In this document: positions 1 through 8,904 of the stretch, piece by piece | How positions within the stretch are numbered: the first letter of the stretch is position 1 | How the letters are laid out: each line of letters opens with the position of its first letter | Source: Nitrososphaerota archaeon | GTDB taxonomy: Archaea; Thermoproteota; Nitrososphaeria; Nitrososphaerales; Nitrosopumilaceae | DNA: 64,000 bases | NCBI GenBank assembly: GCA_013287585.1 | Contig: JABDDN010000003.1 | Location: forward strand, 33,061-97,060 | Direction of reading: 5' to 3' | The notes under the pieces: generated by a model | What the model was told of the DNA's origin: nothing | The model's database searches: none | The model's input: the letters and a program-made list of their open reading frames with translations, nothing else | Made by a program: the position numbers and the translations under genes

Positions 1-135
1 GCACTAAATGGAACTGTTACCGAGTCCAGGCGTTCTGATGGATTTATTGGGGATTGAGCATATGCTGGAACAAATGAAATTATTAACAAAAGAACAAAGA
101 TTGCAATACAACTTGTAAAACTATATAAAGTAATT
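1..135 (+). pseudogene. possible C-terminal remnant of an acyl-CoA dehydrogenase
   Basis: Frame 1 reads from the window edge to a TGA at 55-57. The same frame then continues as AYAGTNEIINKRTKIAIQ (about 58-111). The YAGTNEI core resembles the C-terminal 'xxxGTNEIxR' signature of acyl-CoA dehydrogenases, which sits near their end and would fit the position just before the sat terminator side. The in-frame stop immediately before the motif suggests a broken gene. The similarity is short, the rest of the gene lies outside the window, and chance resemblance is quite possible. Confidence 0.25.
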
Positions 136-147
136 TTTAATAAAAAT

Positions 148-1302
148 TTATTCAACAAAGGGTTTATCCCAGCTCATTATTATTTTGGAGACTTCGGGCC
201 TAATCATATATTCTGATGGGCTTTGTTTTTCAAGAATCATTGTTCTTAGTTTAGTACCGCTGAGCTGTTCTTGATGTTCTGGTCCGTGTGGACAATTTTT
301 CTCACTTGCAAATGAAAGGCATTTTTTGCAATAAAAAAATGCAGGATAAAAGACAGGCTCTATTTCAAGATCAGAATATTCATCAAATATTTTCTGTGAA
401 GCAAATGGATCATAGAAAGTTCCAACACCTGCGTGATCACGACCTATTATAATATGAGTACACCCAAAGTTTTTTCTCATTATGGCATGATGAATTGCTT
501 CTTTTGGACCAGCATATCTCATTTCTGTATGAAGTGTTGCCAGCAGACATCGATTTTGCGGATAATAATATTTGATTAATGTTTCATAGGCACTAACTAT
601 TACTTCATCAGTAAAATCGCCAGGTTTTTTCTTGCCTATCAATGGATTTACAAAAAGGCCATCATGTGTGTTAAGGGATGCCTTTTGAAGCATTTCATGA
701 GCTACATGTGGTACGTTTCTTGTCTGAAAAGCAACAATAGTTTTCCATCCTGATTTTTCAAAGCTTGATCGTGTTTCAATTGGTGTCTTTCGATATTTTC
801 TTATTGGTATTTCAGATGGCCTTTTGATATAATCAATTTTTCCACCAACAAGAAAGTCCTGCATCGACATGGTCTTTGCAACACCTGGATGGGTTGAATC
901 AGTTGTACCATAGATACCTTTTGCCGTCATATTTTTGTCAAAAGTATACACATCCTCAACATGCAAAATTGCAAAATCTTCGCCTTGAGGATTTTTCAAG
1001 ATAACATCGCGCGCATCTTTCATTTTAGTAGCTGTTTGTTTATCGACATCAAGTACGATTGGAATTGTCCAAGGAATTTCGTTTGTTAATCTTCCCTTGT
1101 TGACTACTGCATCAAAGTCTTGTTGTAGTAAAAATCCCTCCAGCGGACTAAAAATTCCATCTGCAATGTTTTCAATATCGCTTGCAAGATCAGCATTAAC
1201 TGATATTGAATATGTCCCAGCAGAATTTTTAGTCGTTATTCTATTTACTAATTTGCCACCGTGTGGTCTAGCAACTCCCTTACCTTGTTCCAAGAGACTC
1301 AC
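148..1302 (-). CDS. sat: ATP sulfurylase (sulfate adenylyltransferase)
   Basis: This 384-aa protein should form APS and pyrophosphate from ATP and sulfate, the first step of sulfate assimilation. It has the ATP sulfurylase signatures QTRN (residues 193-196) followed by HVAH (199-202), and [14 protein letters not shown] (287-300). A C-terminal CKKC...NCPHG segment (325-340) matches the zinc-binding tail of some archaeal and thermophile-type enzymes. Length is typical of the single-domain form without an APS kinase. The start is a GTG that overlaps the TGA of the upstream reductase gene (GTGA), so the two genes are one operon and probably translationally coupled. Confidence 0.95.
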   Translation of the reverse strand: MSLLEQGKGVARPHGGKLVNRITTKNSAGTYSISVNADLASDIENIADGIFSPLEGFLLQQDFDAVVNKGRLTNEIPWTIPIVLDVDKQTATKMKDARDVILKNPQGEDFAILHVEDVYTFDKNMTAKGIYGTTDSTHPGVAKTMSMQDFLVGGKIDYIKRPSEIPIRKYRKTPIETRSSFEKSGWKTIVAFQTRNVPHVAHEMLQKASLNTHDGLFVNPLIGKKKPGDFTDEVIVSAYETLIKYYYPQNRCLLATLHTEMRYAGPKEAIHHAIMRKNFGCTHIIIGRDHAGVGTFYDPFASQKIFDEYSDLEIEPVFYPAFFYCKKCLSFASEKNCPHGPEHQEQLSGTKLRTMILEKQSPSEYMIRPEVSKIIMSWDKPFVE

Positions 1303-2021
1303 TTGTTACCGTGATCTGCGTGCAAACCGCATTCTTTTTCCAGATCGGTTTCCCACCACCAGCGTCCTGCTCTTAGTGGTTCACCTGGTTTTATTGCTCG
1401 TGTACATGGTTCACACCCAATACTAGGATAACCCTTATCGTGTAACTTGTTATATGGAATATTGTTTGATTTGATATAATCCAAAGTTTGATCCCAACTC
1501 CAGTCGATTATTGGATTTATTTTGATCATACCATTGTGCTGTTCATCTACTTCAATTTTTTTTGAGCCTGCGCGGTTCTGAGTTTGGTCGTTTCGTAGTC
1601 CCGTTATCCAGCCATCAAGTGTTACAAGCATTTTATTCAAGGGATGAACCTTTCTTATCCCACAACAAAGTTTTCTGTTTCCCATGCTTTGATAAAACAA
1701 ATTCATTCCGTTTACTCGGACCATCTGTTCTACTTCATTTTGGTCTGGAAACATGACCTCAAGGTTTATGTTGTATTTGTTTCGAATCTCGTCCATCACA
1801 TCGTAGGTCTCTTGGTTAAGCCTTCCTGTGTCAAGGGTAAAGATTCTAGCCTTTGGATTTATCTTCATCATCATATCAATGATTGCTACGTCTTCTGCAC
1901 CAAAACTTGATGCCATTCCTAGTTTTGGATGAAGATTATCAATTGCCCATTTTAGAACTTCTTGTGGAGTTTTTAGATCGTTATTTAACTGATTAATTTG
2001 TTCAGCAGTAAACTTACCCAT
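1299..2021 (-). CDS. cysH: APS/PAPS reductase of the assimilatory CysH family
   Basis: The protein should reduce APS (or PAPS) to sulfite, directly downstream in pathway terms from the Sat product. It shows the PP-loop-like SSFGAED segment (residues 38-44), a CC pair (119-120), CEPC (203-206) and the catalytic ECGLH near the C-terminus (230-234). The CC...CxxC set is the 4Fe-4S cluster signature of APS-using reductases, so APS is the likelier substrate. Reading frames open further upstream to a TTG at 2066 and an ATG at 2033, but MGKFTAEQ at 2021 lies 26 nt after a TATA-like box and is preferred. It is first in an operon with sat. Confidence 0.92.
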   Translation of the reverse strand: MGKFTAEQINQLNNDLKTPQEVLKWAIDNLHPKLGMASSFGAEDVAIIDMMMKINPKARIFTLDTGRLNQETYDVMDEIRNKYNINLEVMFPDQNEVEQMVRVNGMNLFYQSMGNRKLCCGIRKVHPLNKMLVTLDGWITGLRNDQTQNRAGSKKIEVDEQHNGMIKINPIIDWSWDQTLDYIKSNNIPYNKLHDKGYPSIGCEPCTRAIKPGEPLRAGRWWWETDLEKECGLHADHGNK

Positions 2022-2042
2022 AAAGAATTGCATTTCTTCTGG

Positions 2043-2098
2043 CCATATAATTATTACTAGATTCAATTAGAAAGAAAAACCATTCTAGAGTTATAAAG
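2043..2098. promoter_or_regulatory. divergent promoter between cysH and the ThiI-like gene
   Basis: A TATA-like AATTATATGG on the minus strand (2043-2052) is centred about 26 nt before the cysH ATG at 2021. A second TATA-like AGTTATAAAG on the plus strand (about 2090-2098) is centred about 26 nt before the plus-strand ATG at 2120. Both spacings suit leaderless archaeal transcripts. Confidence 0.5.
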
Positions 2099-2119
2099 AA
2101 CTTGAAACAAAGAAATCAA

Positions 2120-3256
2120 ATGAGTGAGAAAACAGTAATTGTCGTTTTCCCTACTATTTTTTCTCTAAACAAAATAGATTATCTAATTTCAAACATAGCT
2201 AAAATTCTTAAAATGAAAAACCAGAGTTATGACAAAATACAACAAAATGATTCTGTCATAATAATAGATGCAAGGGATCCTGTTATTGCATCCTCAATAA
2301 TAGGCACACTTTTTGGAATTGATAAGATAGCAATTGCAACAGAGGTAGAAAATAGTTTTGATAGTGTTCTTCCCAGCATTGTTAAAATTGGTTCAAATCT
2401 TCTTCTAAAAGGAGAAAAATTTTTAATAAAAGTAGACGGGCAAACAACTCAATACATGCCAAAAGATTTGGAATTAGCTGCAACATCTTCACTAATTGAA
2501 AAGACCTCTCATCTACAAACAAAACCTGGTTCTACAACAATCTATGATAAACTTCTTTACACATATCTTACAAAATCACATGCCTACATCTGTATTTTCA
2601 TCGATAAAGGTAATGGCGGAATTCCCTACAATTCTCATAATGAAAAAATTCTTTGTTGTGTACATGACGAATTTTCAGCAATTTCATGTCTTCAGATAAT
2701 TAAGATGGGTTTTGAACCTAAAATTTTAATATGTTATCAAAGTGAACCAGATCTTCTAAACATTGTCAAGATGATAAATCAAATATTATCACACATAATA
2801 CAAGATAAGGTAGAACTTCAGTTTTGCAAACTTTCTTCAAAATCATCTGGGGGTTCAAGTGTTTTGTTTAAGGTTGCTGTCATTACAGAAATACTTTCAG
2901 TTCTTGCAACTAGAACAAAAATAAAAAGGATATCAATTTCAGTTTCATCAATGATATTTCCTTCTTGGTTTATTGAGTATAATGCCAAAGTTGTATTAAA
3001 AAAAAATCTGCTACCATGGTTTCCTCTTCTAGCAGTAGATAATAGTATTTTTGAAAATGCAAATGAGTTAGGATTAGAAAAGTATATGTCTAAAATACGG
3101 AATTTATGCAAACTAAGATTCAACGGCAACAACATACAACAAGACAGAATTCGCAAGATTTCACAAATCGCTATAAAAACAAGAAAGATAATCATGGTTA
3201 AGATAGGTACAAAAAACGTACATGATATTATTGATTCAATAAAATCTAATCACTGA
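2120..3256 (+). CDS. ThiI-like THUMP-domain protein with a degenerate PP-loop
   Basis: The 378-aa product resembles tRNA 4-thiouridine synthase ThiI in layout: an N-terminal ferredoxin-like half, a THUMP-like stretch (roughly residues 40-130, including a segment on DARDPVIASSI), and a C-terminal Rossmann-like half. The usual GKGGxPxG motif appears as GNGGIPYN, but the SGGIDSP ATP-binding PP-loop expected just after it is replaced by CVHDEFSAISC. It therefore may bind tRNA without being an active sulfurtransferase. A TTG at 2102 also opens the frame, but ATG 2120 fits the TATA spacing. The next gene follows after 31 nt. Function is inferred from fold resemblance only. Confidence 0.5.
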   Translation: MSEKTVIVVFPTIFSLNKIDYLISNIAKILKMKNQSYDKIQQNDSVIIIDARDPVIASSIIGTLFGIDKIAIATEVENSFDSVLPSIVKIGSNLLLKGEKFLIKVDGQTTQYMPKDLELAATSSLIEKTSHLQTKPGSTTIYDKLLYTYLTKSHAYICIFIDKGNGGIPYNSHNEKILCCVHDEFSAISCLQIIKMGFEPKILICYQSEPDLLNIVKMINQILSHIIQDKVELQFCKLSSKSSGGSSVLFKVAVITEILSVLATRTKIKRISISVSSMIFPSWFIEYNAKVVLKKNLLPWFPLLAVDNSIFENANELGLEKYMSKIRNLCKLRFNGNNIQQDRIRKISQIAIKTRKIIMVKIGTKNVHDIIDSIKSNH

Positions 3257-3287
3257 GAATTTAAACGGGATAAATTAATTTTATTTC

Positions 3288-4517
3288 ATGTTAAAGATAG
3301 GTGAATTCATTTACCCATGGGGAAATGGTCATTACACAAGAATGATGGCGTTAGATCAAATTCTGACTAAATACATAAAATCAGAGTTTGAGGTTCATTA
3401 TTCAAGTAAAGGCGAAGTATATCAAAAACTACTTGAAAAATTTCCTACAAAAAAACAATATATTCATGAAATTTTTATGCCAACACCAATTGATGGAAAG
3501 AAAGGTCCAAGTGTAACACGTTCACTATGGAATTTTTTGCTTCCAGTTTCAGGGAATCCACCACTAGTTAAACAAATTTCAAGCTATTTAATAAAAGAAG
3601 CAAAACTGTACGATGTACAAAAATTTGATCTTGTAATAAATGATGGCGATGTTGGATCTAATGTATTAGCAGATAAAAGAGGAATTAATTGTATATTTGT
3701 AACAAACCAGTTTAAACCAAAACTTTGGAAATCACATTCTTATTTTTATCCTTCAGTAGTTTACATATCAAAACAGATAGAAAAAGCTACAAAGATTGTA
3801 GTGGCTGATTCTGCTCCCCCAAACACCATCTGTGAATACAATCTCAACTTTACAGATAAGATAAAGGAAAAAGTGATTTATGCAGGACATTTTTCAAATA
3901 GAATAATAACAAATCCAAAACCAAAATCAGATTTAGAAAAATTAACTGAGAATGAAGATTTCGGATATTGGATGCAAACTGGCAACAAAGCTACCAATGA
4001 CGTAACTGGCAAAAAATACAAACAAGTTTTTCATGCAAATGAGATGCGTAATGAGAAGAGATTAATCTCCCATGCCAAAAATGATCCAACTATAGATAGA
4101 GTTACTGGTAGAGACGGTAAAGTGTATTCTTTTTCTGAAGCTTTCGATAAAAAAATAGATTGGATTCAAATTGATGTTGGGTTTTTGTCAGAACAGGAAA
4201 AAAACACAGTTCTGGATTTGTGTAAATATGCAGTGATAAACGGTTCACATACAGCAATGGGTGAAATACTTGGAATGAAAGCAAAACCAATCATAGGTAT
4301 TCCAATCTATGATGAACATACAAACCAGATAAAATGGGCAGAAGACAGACGCCTAGGTGTTCTTGCAACAAATAAAAAACAAGTAATAATGGGTATTCAT
4401 AAAATACAAAAAAATTATGAGGTATACTTGGAACATGTTACTGAATTTGCTAGGAGTTTTAATAGAAATGGTGCACAAAACACGGCAAAAATTATTTCTG
4501 AGATGCTAGAGAGTTAG
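3288..4517 (+). CDS. GT-B fold glycosyltransferase, MurG/UDP-glycosyltransferase-like
   Basis: This 409-aa protein starts with GEFIYPWGNGHYTRM, the glycine- and histidine-containing loop typical of GT-B enzymes. Its C-terminal half carries NGSHTAMGEILGMKAKPIIG (about residues 325-345) followed by PIYDEHTNQIKWAE, the nucleotide-sugar binding region of the MurG/UGT group. A charged insertion of about 70 residues (roughly 230-300) separates the two domains. No signal peptide or membrane segment is visible, so it probably acts at the cytoplasmic membrane face on a lipid or on a glycan precursor. The acceptor cannot be told from sequence. Confidence 0.75.
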   Translation: MLKIGEFIYPWGNGHYTRMMALDQILTKYIKSEFEVHYSSKGEVYQKLLEKFPTKKQYIHEIFMPTPIDGKKGPSVTRSLWNFLLPVSGNPPLVKQISSYLIKEAKLYDVQKFDLVINDGDVGSNVLADKRGINCIFVTNQFKPKLWKSHSYFYPSVVYISKQIEKATKIVVADSAPPNTICEYNLNFTDKIKEKVIYAGHFSNRIITNPKPKSDLEKLTENEDFGYWMQTGNKATNDVTGKKYKQVFHANEMRNEKRLISHAKNDPTIDRVTGRDGKVYSFSEAFDKKIDWIQIDVGFLSEQEKNTVLDLCKYAVINGSHTAMGEILGMKAKPIIGIPIYDEHTNQIKWAEDRRLGVLATNKKQVIMGIHKIQKNYEVYLEHVTEFARSFNRNGAQNTAKIISEMLES

Positions 4518-4522
4518 AAAGG

Positions 4523-4532
4523 ATTATAATTT
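4523..4532 (+). promoter_or_regulatory. TATA-like box for the stem-loop RNA
   Basis: ATTATAATTT just after the glycosyltransferase stop is centred at about 4527, 26 nt before position 4553, which is exactly the first base of the 11-bp stem. This makes independent transcription of the RNA plausible. Confidence 0.45.
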
Positions 4533-4552
4533 TTCATTACTCAATTTCAAAC

Positions 4553-4617
4553 CTGGTACGCGGCATTTTCGATGGGCGAACTGACCGAAAGGGATGACGA
4601 TAGAGACCGCGTACCAG
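4553..4617 (+). ncRNA. candidate small structured RNA with 11-bp closing stem
   Basis: CTGGTACGCGG (4553-4563) is perfectly complementary to CCGCGTACCAG (4607-4617), closing a 43-nt interior. The interior contains CTGA-CC-GAAA-GG-GATGA, a GAAA-capped mini-stem flanked by a D-box-like CTGA and a GATGA, which resembles a box C/D-type K-loop recognised by L7Ae. Complete flanking C and D boxes for a standard guide RNA are missing. A TATA-like box lies 26 nt upstream. It sits between two plus-strand genes, so an mRNA leader or processed element is the alternative. I do not recognise the family. Confidence 0.45.
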
Positions 4618-4653
4618 AAAATTGGCAAAGGCTTTTATGGATAATTTTGATGA

Positions 4654-4884
4654 TTGGCGTCATTGACTGATTGTCCGGAGTGCGCAGCCAAGGAAGTACA
4701 AATAGAGATGAAGTTTGATCTTAACACGAAACATTTTATCTGTAAAAAATGTGGGCTTTATGCAACTAGAGAACAAATAAGTGATATCAGAGATAGATTA
4801 AATCGTCGTGAGAAAACAAGAGAGGACAAGCACGATGAATATCGAGATTGGTGGACGTCAAGTAAAAAAGAAAAACAGAGTTAG
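4654..4884 (+). CDS. small zinc-ribbon protein
   Basis: The 76-aa product has two CxxC knuckles, CPEC (about residues 8-11) and CKKC (about 30-33), separated by about 20 residues, followed by a highly charged helical tail rich in R, E and K. This is the form of a rubredoxin-like zinc ribbon that could bind nucleic acid or protein, but no specific function is visible. The start is TTG at 4654 or the in-frame TTG at 4663, the latter about 26 nt after the TATA-like CTTTTATGG at 4632-4640. A second small gene follows after 20 nt, so the pair may be cotranscribed. Confidence 0.7.
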   Translation: MASLTDCPECAAKEVQIEMKFDLNTKHFICKKCGLYATREQISDIRDRLNRREKTREDKHDEYRDWWTSSKKEKQS

Positions 4885-4904
4885 TTTTTTAGAGTGAAAT
4901 TAAA

Positions 4905-5297
4905 ATGGCAAAAGAACTTCCAAAATGGGCTCAAGATGAAATAAAGAATGCAAAATTTGGCAAACCCGAGTCTCTGACTAGGACTGGTTACATACTTGAG
5001 ATCTATGATAAGGATAACAAAATTGACGCTCAATTGTATGAAGAAGTTGAGGATGGAAGACGTATCATAACATTAGATTTACCAAAAAAAACCAAGACTA
5101 CAGATCTAATGAAAGGTGTTGTCTATGAATTTACATTTAATTCTGTTAAGGCACCATTGAGTAAAAAGCTAATAGATCTTCTAAAAAAAGAGATGGAGAT
5201 AGATATGGATGCAATTTACCAATTTGAGCTCACACAACTTGAAGCAATGGATGTGGATTCTGGTACTTCAAGTTCATCAGAATCTGAAGAAGAGTAA
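4905..5297 (+). CDS. conserved hypothetical protein with acidic serine-rich tail
   Basis: This 130-aa soluble protein has no motif I recognise. It starts with an amphipathic MAKELPKWAQDEIKNAKFG segment and appears to hold a beta-rich central domain (about residues 25-75) and a helix (about 85-115). The last 15 residues are almost entirely S, E, D, G and T, as in proteins with flexible acidic tails. It follows the zinc-ribbon gene by 20 nt and is convergent with the SDR gene that ends at 5316. Codon usage looks like its neighbours. Confidence 0.65.
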   Translation: MAKELPKWAQDEIKNAKFGKPESLTRTGYILEIYDKDNKIDAQLYEEVEDGRRIITLDLPKKTKTTDLMKGVVYEFTFNSVKAPLSKKLIDLLKKEMEIDMDAIYQFELTQLEAMDVDSGTSSSSESEEE

Positions 5298-5315
5298 TAT
5301 CCATTACAGGTTAAT

Positions 5316-6116
5316 TTAGGATACTTTTCTTGCTTTCATTGCCTTTCTAAAAGCTGCACCGATAATTGGATTGATTAGATAAGGAAATGTTTGTTTGAAC
5401 CACACTGCAACTCTAACAAACGATGGAACTATGATCTCTAGTCTTGGCGAAGATGATGCTCTCACTACTGCTTTAGCAACAGCACTAGAACTAAGTGACA
5501 TTGATGAATATTTTGGGAAAGATTTGAAAGATTGATGTTTTAAAAAATTAGTTCTGACCATAATAGGACTGACTACGGTAACCCCAACTCCAGTTCCCTT
5601 TAGCTCATGATAAAGGCTTTCTGAGAAACCTAACATGGCAAACTTGGATGCACAATATGGTGCAATTCCAGGAATGCCAAGACTTGCAGCAACCGAAGCC
5701 ACATTTACTATATGTCCTGATTTTTGCTCTAGCATTTTTGGCAGGAATGTCTTTGTACAATAAACCATACCAAAATAGTTTGTAGCCATTTGAGATTCTA
5801 TTTCTTCAATTTTTGATTCATGTATTGGACTGTAAATGCCAAAACCTGCATTGTTGACTAAAACATTGATTCTACCAAACTTTTCTATAACAGCTCTGCC
5901 CATTTTTTCAACCTCATCTTTCTTGGATATATCACAAGGATAAACTAGGAATTCAGAATTATATTTTTTAATTTTTTCTGCTACAACTTCAAGATTTTGT
6001 TTATTTCGTGAGACCAACACTACTTTGCCTTTTCGTTTGGCAAATTCTATTACTGATTCTTCGCCAATACCGCTAGAAGCTCCAGTGATTACAACTACTT
6101 TGTTGGCATAATTCAT
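5316..6116 (-). CDS. short-chain dehydrogenase/reductase
   Basis: This is a classical SDR of 266 aa. It has the NAD(P)-binding TGASSGIG (about residues 11-18), NNAG (about 88-91), a catalytic serine in NVASVAAS and the YCASK catalytic pair (about 160-164). The C-terminal 45 residues are basic and hydrophobic (FVRVAVWFKQTFPYLINPII), hinting at association with the membrane or with lipid substrates. Substrate cannot be assigned. It lies downstream of the flippase-like gene on the same strand with a 36-nt gap, so the two may form an operon. Confidence 0.8.
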   Translation of the reverse strand: MNYANKVVVITGASSGIGEESVIEFAKRKGKVVLVSRNKQNLEVVAEKIKKYNSEFLVYPCDISKKDEVEKMGRAVIEKFGRINVLVNNAGFGIYSPIHESKIEEIESQMATNYFGMVYCTKTFLPKMLEQKSGHIVNVASVAASLGIPGIAPYCASKFAMLGFSESLYHELKGTGVGVTVVSPIMVRTNFLKHQSFKSFPKYSSMSLSSSAVAKAVVRASSSPRLEIIVPSFVRVAVWFKQTFPYLINPIIGAAFRKAMKARKVS

Positions 6117-6152
6117 TAAAACAAAAAAGAGTCTTTGAAAATAAAGTGGTTT

Positions 6153-7178
6153 CTATACAGTTTTTGTATTTTTTATGCCTGGGTATACAATTTTCATCAA
6201 GAATATCCAGCTTATAACAAGGCCAACATGATAAGTTGCGATCCTCCAGCCTATTACAACATTCCATTGAAGACTGTTTTTTGCTGCCTCAAAGGTTAGT
6301 GTATTAAGATGTCCAAGATACGCCCAGATTGCAAATTCTGTAAGACCAGATCCTCCAATTGTAATGGGTAAGTTTCCTATAGCGTTTGAAGCCATTGCAG
6401 CCATAAGGGAGTGAAAGAAATCTATAACATAACCTGCATTGTTTGCAATTATCATAAATGATAATCCATAAAATCCCCAAGTAAAGGCGGAAATAATAAC
6501 TGATACAGCAAAGGCTTTTTTTGCTTGCTTGTTATGTAAAGTTTCTCTACTCATATCACAAATCTCTTTCATCCAAAGATTTGTTTTATCAAGAGAATTT
6601 ACTATGCGTTCCCTTCCAGAGCGTTTTGCAAGTTTTGTAGCCCATGAAGGAATTTGAAAAGTTCTTTTAGAGGATAAAAAAAATAACGTGCACCACAATC
6701 CAGTAACAGGTAGACTTATTGCAACTATTGCAATTCCAATAACATAGGCGCCATTAAGAAATGAAAATGCAGCTGCAGTAAGAGCAAAAGTTCCTGCTAC
6801 TAGTACTTCGGTAACAATTTCCATTATCGTGACCCAAGATGCTTTACCAATTGGAATACCTTTCTTATTTAACCACATTATTCTAGCCAGTTCTCCACCT
6901 ACAAATGATGGAGTAGTAGATGTAACAAACTCGCTTCCAATTCTTACTGAAATTGTTTTCCAATTAGCCTCTACAGGTCCAAGAAATTTTTTTACTAAAT
7001 AATTGAATTTTAGACCTTGTGTAAACAATTTACAACACATAGCAAGTGCAGCACCAATGAAAGGAAGAAGACCTATCGCAAAAAGAGAATCGAGACTTAT
7101 GTTAAAGGTAACAGCAATTAAAACAAAAGGTATTACACTTACTGGAATTGCCAGTATTTTCCAATTCATTATCTGCAT
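6153..7178 (-). CDS. lysylphosphatidylglycerol synthase TM-region / flippase-like membrane protein
   Basis: This 341-aa integral membrane protein has about eight hydrophobic segments and carries the family hallmark SFVGGELARIMWLNKKG (about residues 88-104), as in the UPF0104 (LPG_synthase_TM) group. A second conserved segment, NAIGNLPITIGGSGLTEFA, lies near residue 265. Such proteins are thought to move or flip lipids or lipid-linked sugars. The start could be ATG 7178 or the in-frame ATG at 7169 (MNWKIL). The divergent GPN-loop gene begins 50 nt away, so the promoters share a short intergenic region. Confidence 0.8.
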   Translation of the reverse strand: MQIMNWKILAIPVSVIPFVLIAVTFNISLDSLFAIGLLPFIGAALAMCCKLFTQGLKFNYLVKKFLGPVEANWKTISVRIGSEFVTSTTPSFVGGELARIMWLNKKGIPIGKASWVTIMEIVTEVLVAGTFALTAAAFSFLNGAYVIGIAIVAISLPVTGLWCTLFFLSSKRTFQIPSWATKLAKRSGRERIVNSLDKTNLWMKEICDMSRETLHNKQAKKAFAVSVIISAFTWGFYGLSFMIIANNAGYVIDFFHSLMAAMASNAIGNLPITIGGSGLTEFAIWAYLGHLNTLTFEAAKNSLQWNVVIGWRIATYHVGLVISWIFLMKIVYPGIKNTKTV

Positions 7179-7228
7179 TATTTAGAGATGGAAATATAAG
7201 CTGAACATAAAAATAGCTATTAGTCAAA

Positions 7229-7987
7229 ATGAAGGCCATTTTTATTATCGGTACTGCTGGTTCCGGAAAATCATTACTCACGGCCAACTTATTTGATTAT
7301 TATACAAAGAATGGTAATTTTGTTGGTGTTTTAAATTTGGATCCAGGAGTAGAAAATTTACCATATACTTGTGATGTTGATGTTAGAGACTATGTAGATC
7401 TTATCTCAGTAATGAAACAGTACGATTTGGGACCTAATGGCGCAATGATAATGGCAAGTGATCTGATTGCATCAAAAATTGATGAACTTCAAAGAGATGT
7501 CGATAATGTAAATCCAGACTATTTAATAGTTGACACGCCAGGACAGATAGAGCTTTTTGCATATAGAACAAGTGGGCCTTTTTTTGTACAAAATTTTAAT
7601 GTGGAACAAAAAAGTGCAATATTTCTACATGATGGTTCACTTGTTACCACACCAACTAATTTTGTTTCAATGGCACTTCTTGCTTCGTCAATCAAACTTA
7701 GACTAAATTTGCCTTTCGTTAATGTCTTAACAAAAATTGATCTTATAGAAGACCGAATTAGAGATATTTTAAAGTGGTCTTCAAATCTGAGCAGTCTTGA
7801 AGAAGCAATATCTAAACAATCAGATGGAGAAAGCTATACACTTGTAATGAATATTTTAAGAAGTTTGAATGTTGGTGGATTTTCCCAAGGACTAATTCCA
7901 GTTTCAAATGCAACTACTGAAGGAATGATTAACCTTGAGGCTGCGTTGAGCAGAATTCTTAACTTGGGAGAGGAGGTAGAAGAGTAA
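7229..7987 (+). CDS. GPN-loop GTPase
   Basis: This 252-aa P-loop protein has the Walker A motif GTAGSGKS (residues 8-15), the family-defining GPN triplet in LGPNG (68-70), the G3-type DTPGQ (102-106) and the guanine-specificity loop TKID (about 171-174). In eukaryotes the family assembles RNA polymerase; in archaea the cellular role is not settled. Its TAA overlaps the ATG of homoserine kinase (TAATG), so the genes are cotranscribed. Length is typical of the family. Confidence 0.9.
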   Translation: MKAIFIIGTAGSGKSLLTANLFDYYTKNGNFVGVLNLDPGVENLPYTCDVDVRDYVDLISVMKQYDLGPNGAMIMASDLIASKIDELQRDVDNVNPDYLIVDTPGQIELFAYRTSGPFFVQNFNVEQKSAIFLHDGSLVTTPTNFVSMALLASSIKLRLNLPFVNVLTKIDLIEDRIRDILKWSSNLSSLEEAISKQSDGESYTLVMNILRSLNVGGFSQGLIPVSNATTEGMINLEAALSRILNLGEEVEE

Positions 7988-8904
7988 TGGTCTCTAAAGT
8001 TATTGTAAAATCTCCATCTTCTACTGCAAACTTGGGTCCCGGCTTTGATGTGTTTGGGCTTGCACTTGACGCCTATTATGACAAAATACAACTTGAAAAA
8101 AGTAATAATGGAATTAAAATTCAAACTTCTGACTCAATTCCCCTTGTACCAGAAAAAAATTCTGCTGGATTGGTTGTAAAAGAAATGGCAAAAAAATTCA
8201 AGATCAAGTCTGGTCTTGTTTTAAAAATTAACAAAGGAGTACCTGCAGGCTTTGGAATGGGAAGCAGTGCAGCATCTGCTGCTGCCGCTGCTGTAGCTTT
8301 TGATGCGTTATTTGATCTTAATCTTGATGCAAAAACTCTTGTAGAATTTGCAGGTATGGGAGAAAAAGCCAGTGCGGGTTCTATTCATTATGATAATGTA
8401 GCAGCCGCGTTACTTGGCGGCTTTGTCATAGTGAGAACAAATCCACTTAATATAATAAGAATAGAACCACCTAAGGATCTGGTTCTTTGTGTTGCAATTC
8501 CCAAACTTGTCATACCACCAAAGAAGACTCAGGTTTCTAGAGGTGTCCTACCAAAACAAATCAAGCTTTCAGATCACGTCCGTAATCTCTCAAATGCCGC
8601 AGCAATGACAGCAGGATTTATGAAACAAGATACATTGATGATTGGAAGTTCTGTAAGAGACATAATAGTGGAACCTGCAAGGCAACACATGATTCCGGGA
8701 TTTATTCAAGTAAAAGAAAATGCTCTTCGAGCTGGTGCACTTGGTTTCACGATAAGTGGTGCAGGACCATCTGTTATTGCCTTTGCCTCAAAGACATCCA
8801 ATGTAAAAAAGATTTGTACTGCTATGGAAGCGGGATTCAAATCTGCAAAAACAAAATGCCAAACAGTCATATGCAAACCAAGTAAAGGTACAATAATACT
8901 TTAG
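7987..8904 (+). CDS. thrB: homoserine kinase
   Basis: The 305-aa product belongs to the GHMP kinases and should phosphorylate homoserine on the way to threonine. The N-terminus SPSSTANLGPGFDVFGLAL (about residues 9-27) is characteristic of homoserine kinase, and the ATP-binding PAGFGMGSSAAS lies at 86-97. A C-terminal GFTISGAGPSVIAF (about 255-268) matches the third GHMP motif. It is the second gene of an operon with the GPN-loop GTPase, and overlaps its stop codon by one base. The gene ends convergently with the crotonase gene, overlapping by 4 nt. Confidence 0.93.
   Translation: MVSKVIVKSPSSTANLGPGFDVFGLALDAYYDKIQLEKSNNGIKIQTSDSIPLVPEKNSAGLVVKEMAKKFKIKSGLVLKINKGVPAGFGMGSSAASAAAAAVAFDALFDLNLDAKTLVEFAGMGEKASAGSIHYDNVAAALLGGFVIVRTNPLNIIRIEPPKDLVLCVAIPKLVIPPKKTQVSRGVLPKQIKLSDHVRNLSNAAAMTAGFMKQDTLMIGSSVRDIIVEPARQHMIPGFIQVKENALRAGALGFTISGAGPSVIAFASKTSNVKKICTAMEAGFKSAKTKCQTVICKPSKGTIIL

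Noticed and set aside
1097..1426. Plus-strand open frame opposite sat
   Set aside because: It is antisense to the well-supported sat and cysH genes and its translation has no recognisable features.
4553..4617. Standard C/D box guide RNA
   Set aside because: Only an internal CTGA/GATGA pair is present; outer C (RTGATGA) and D (CTGA) boxes and guide-length spacers are missing.
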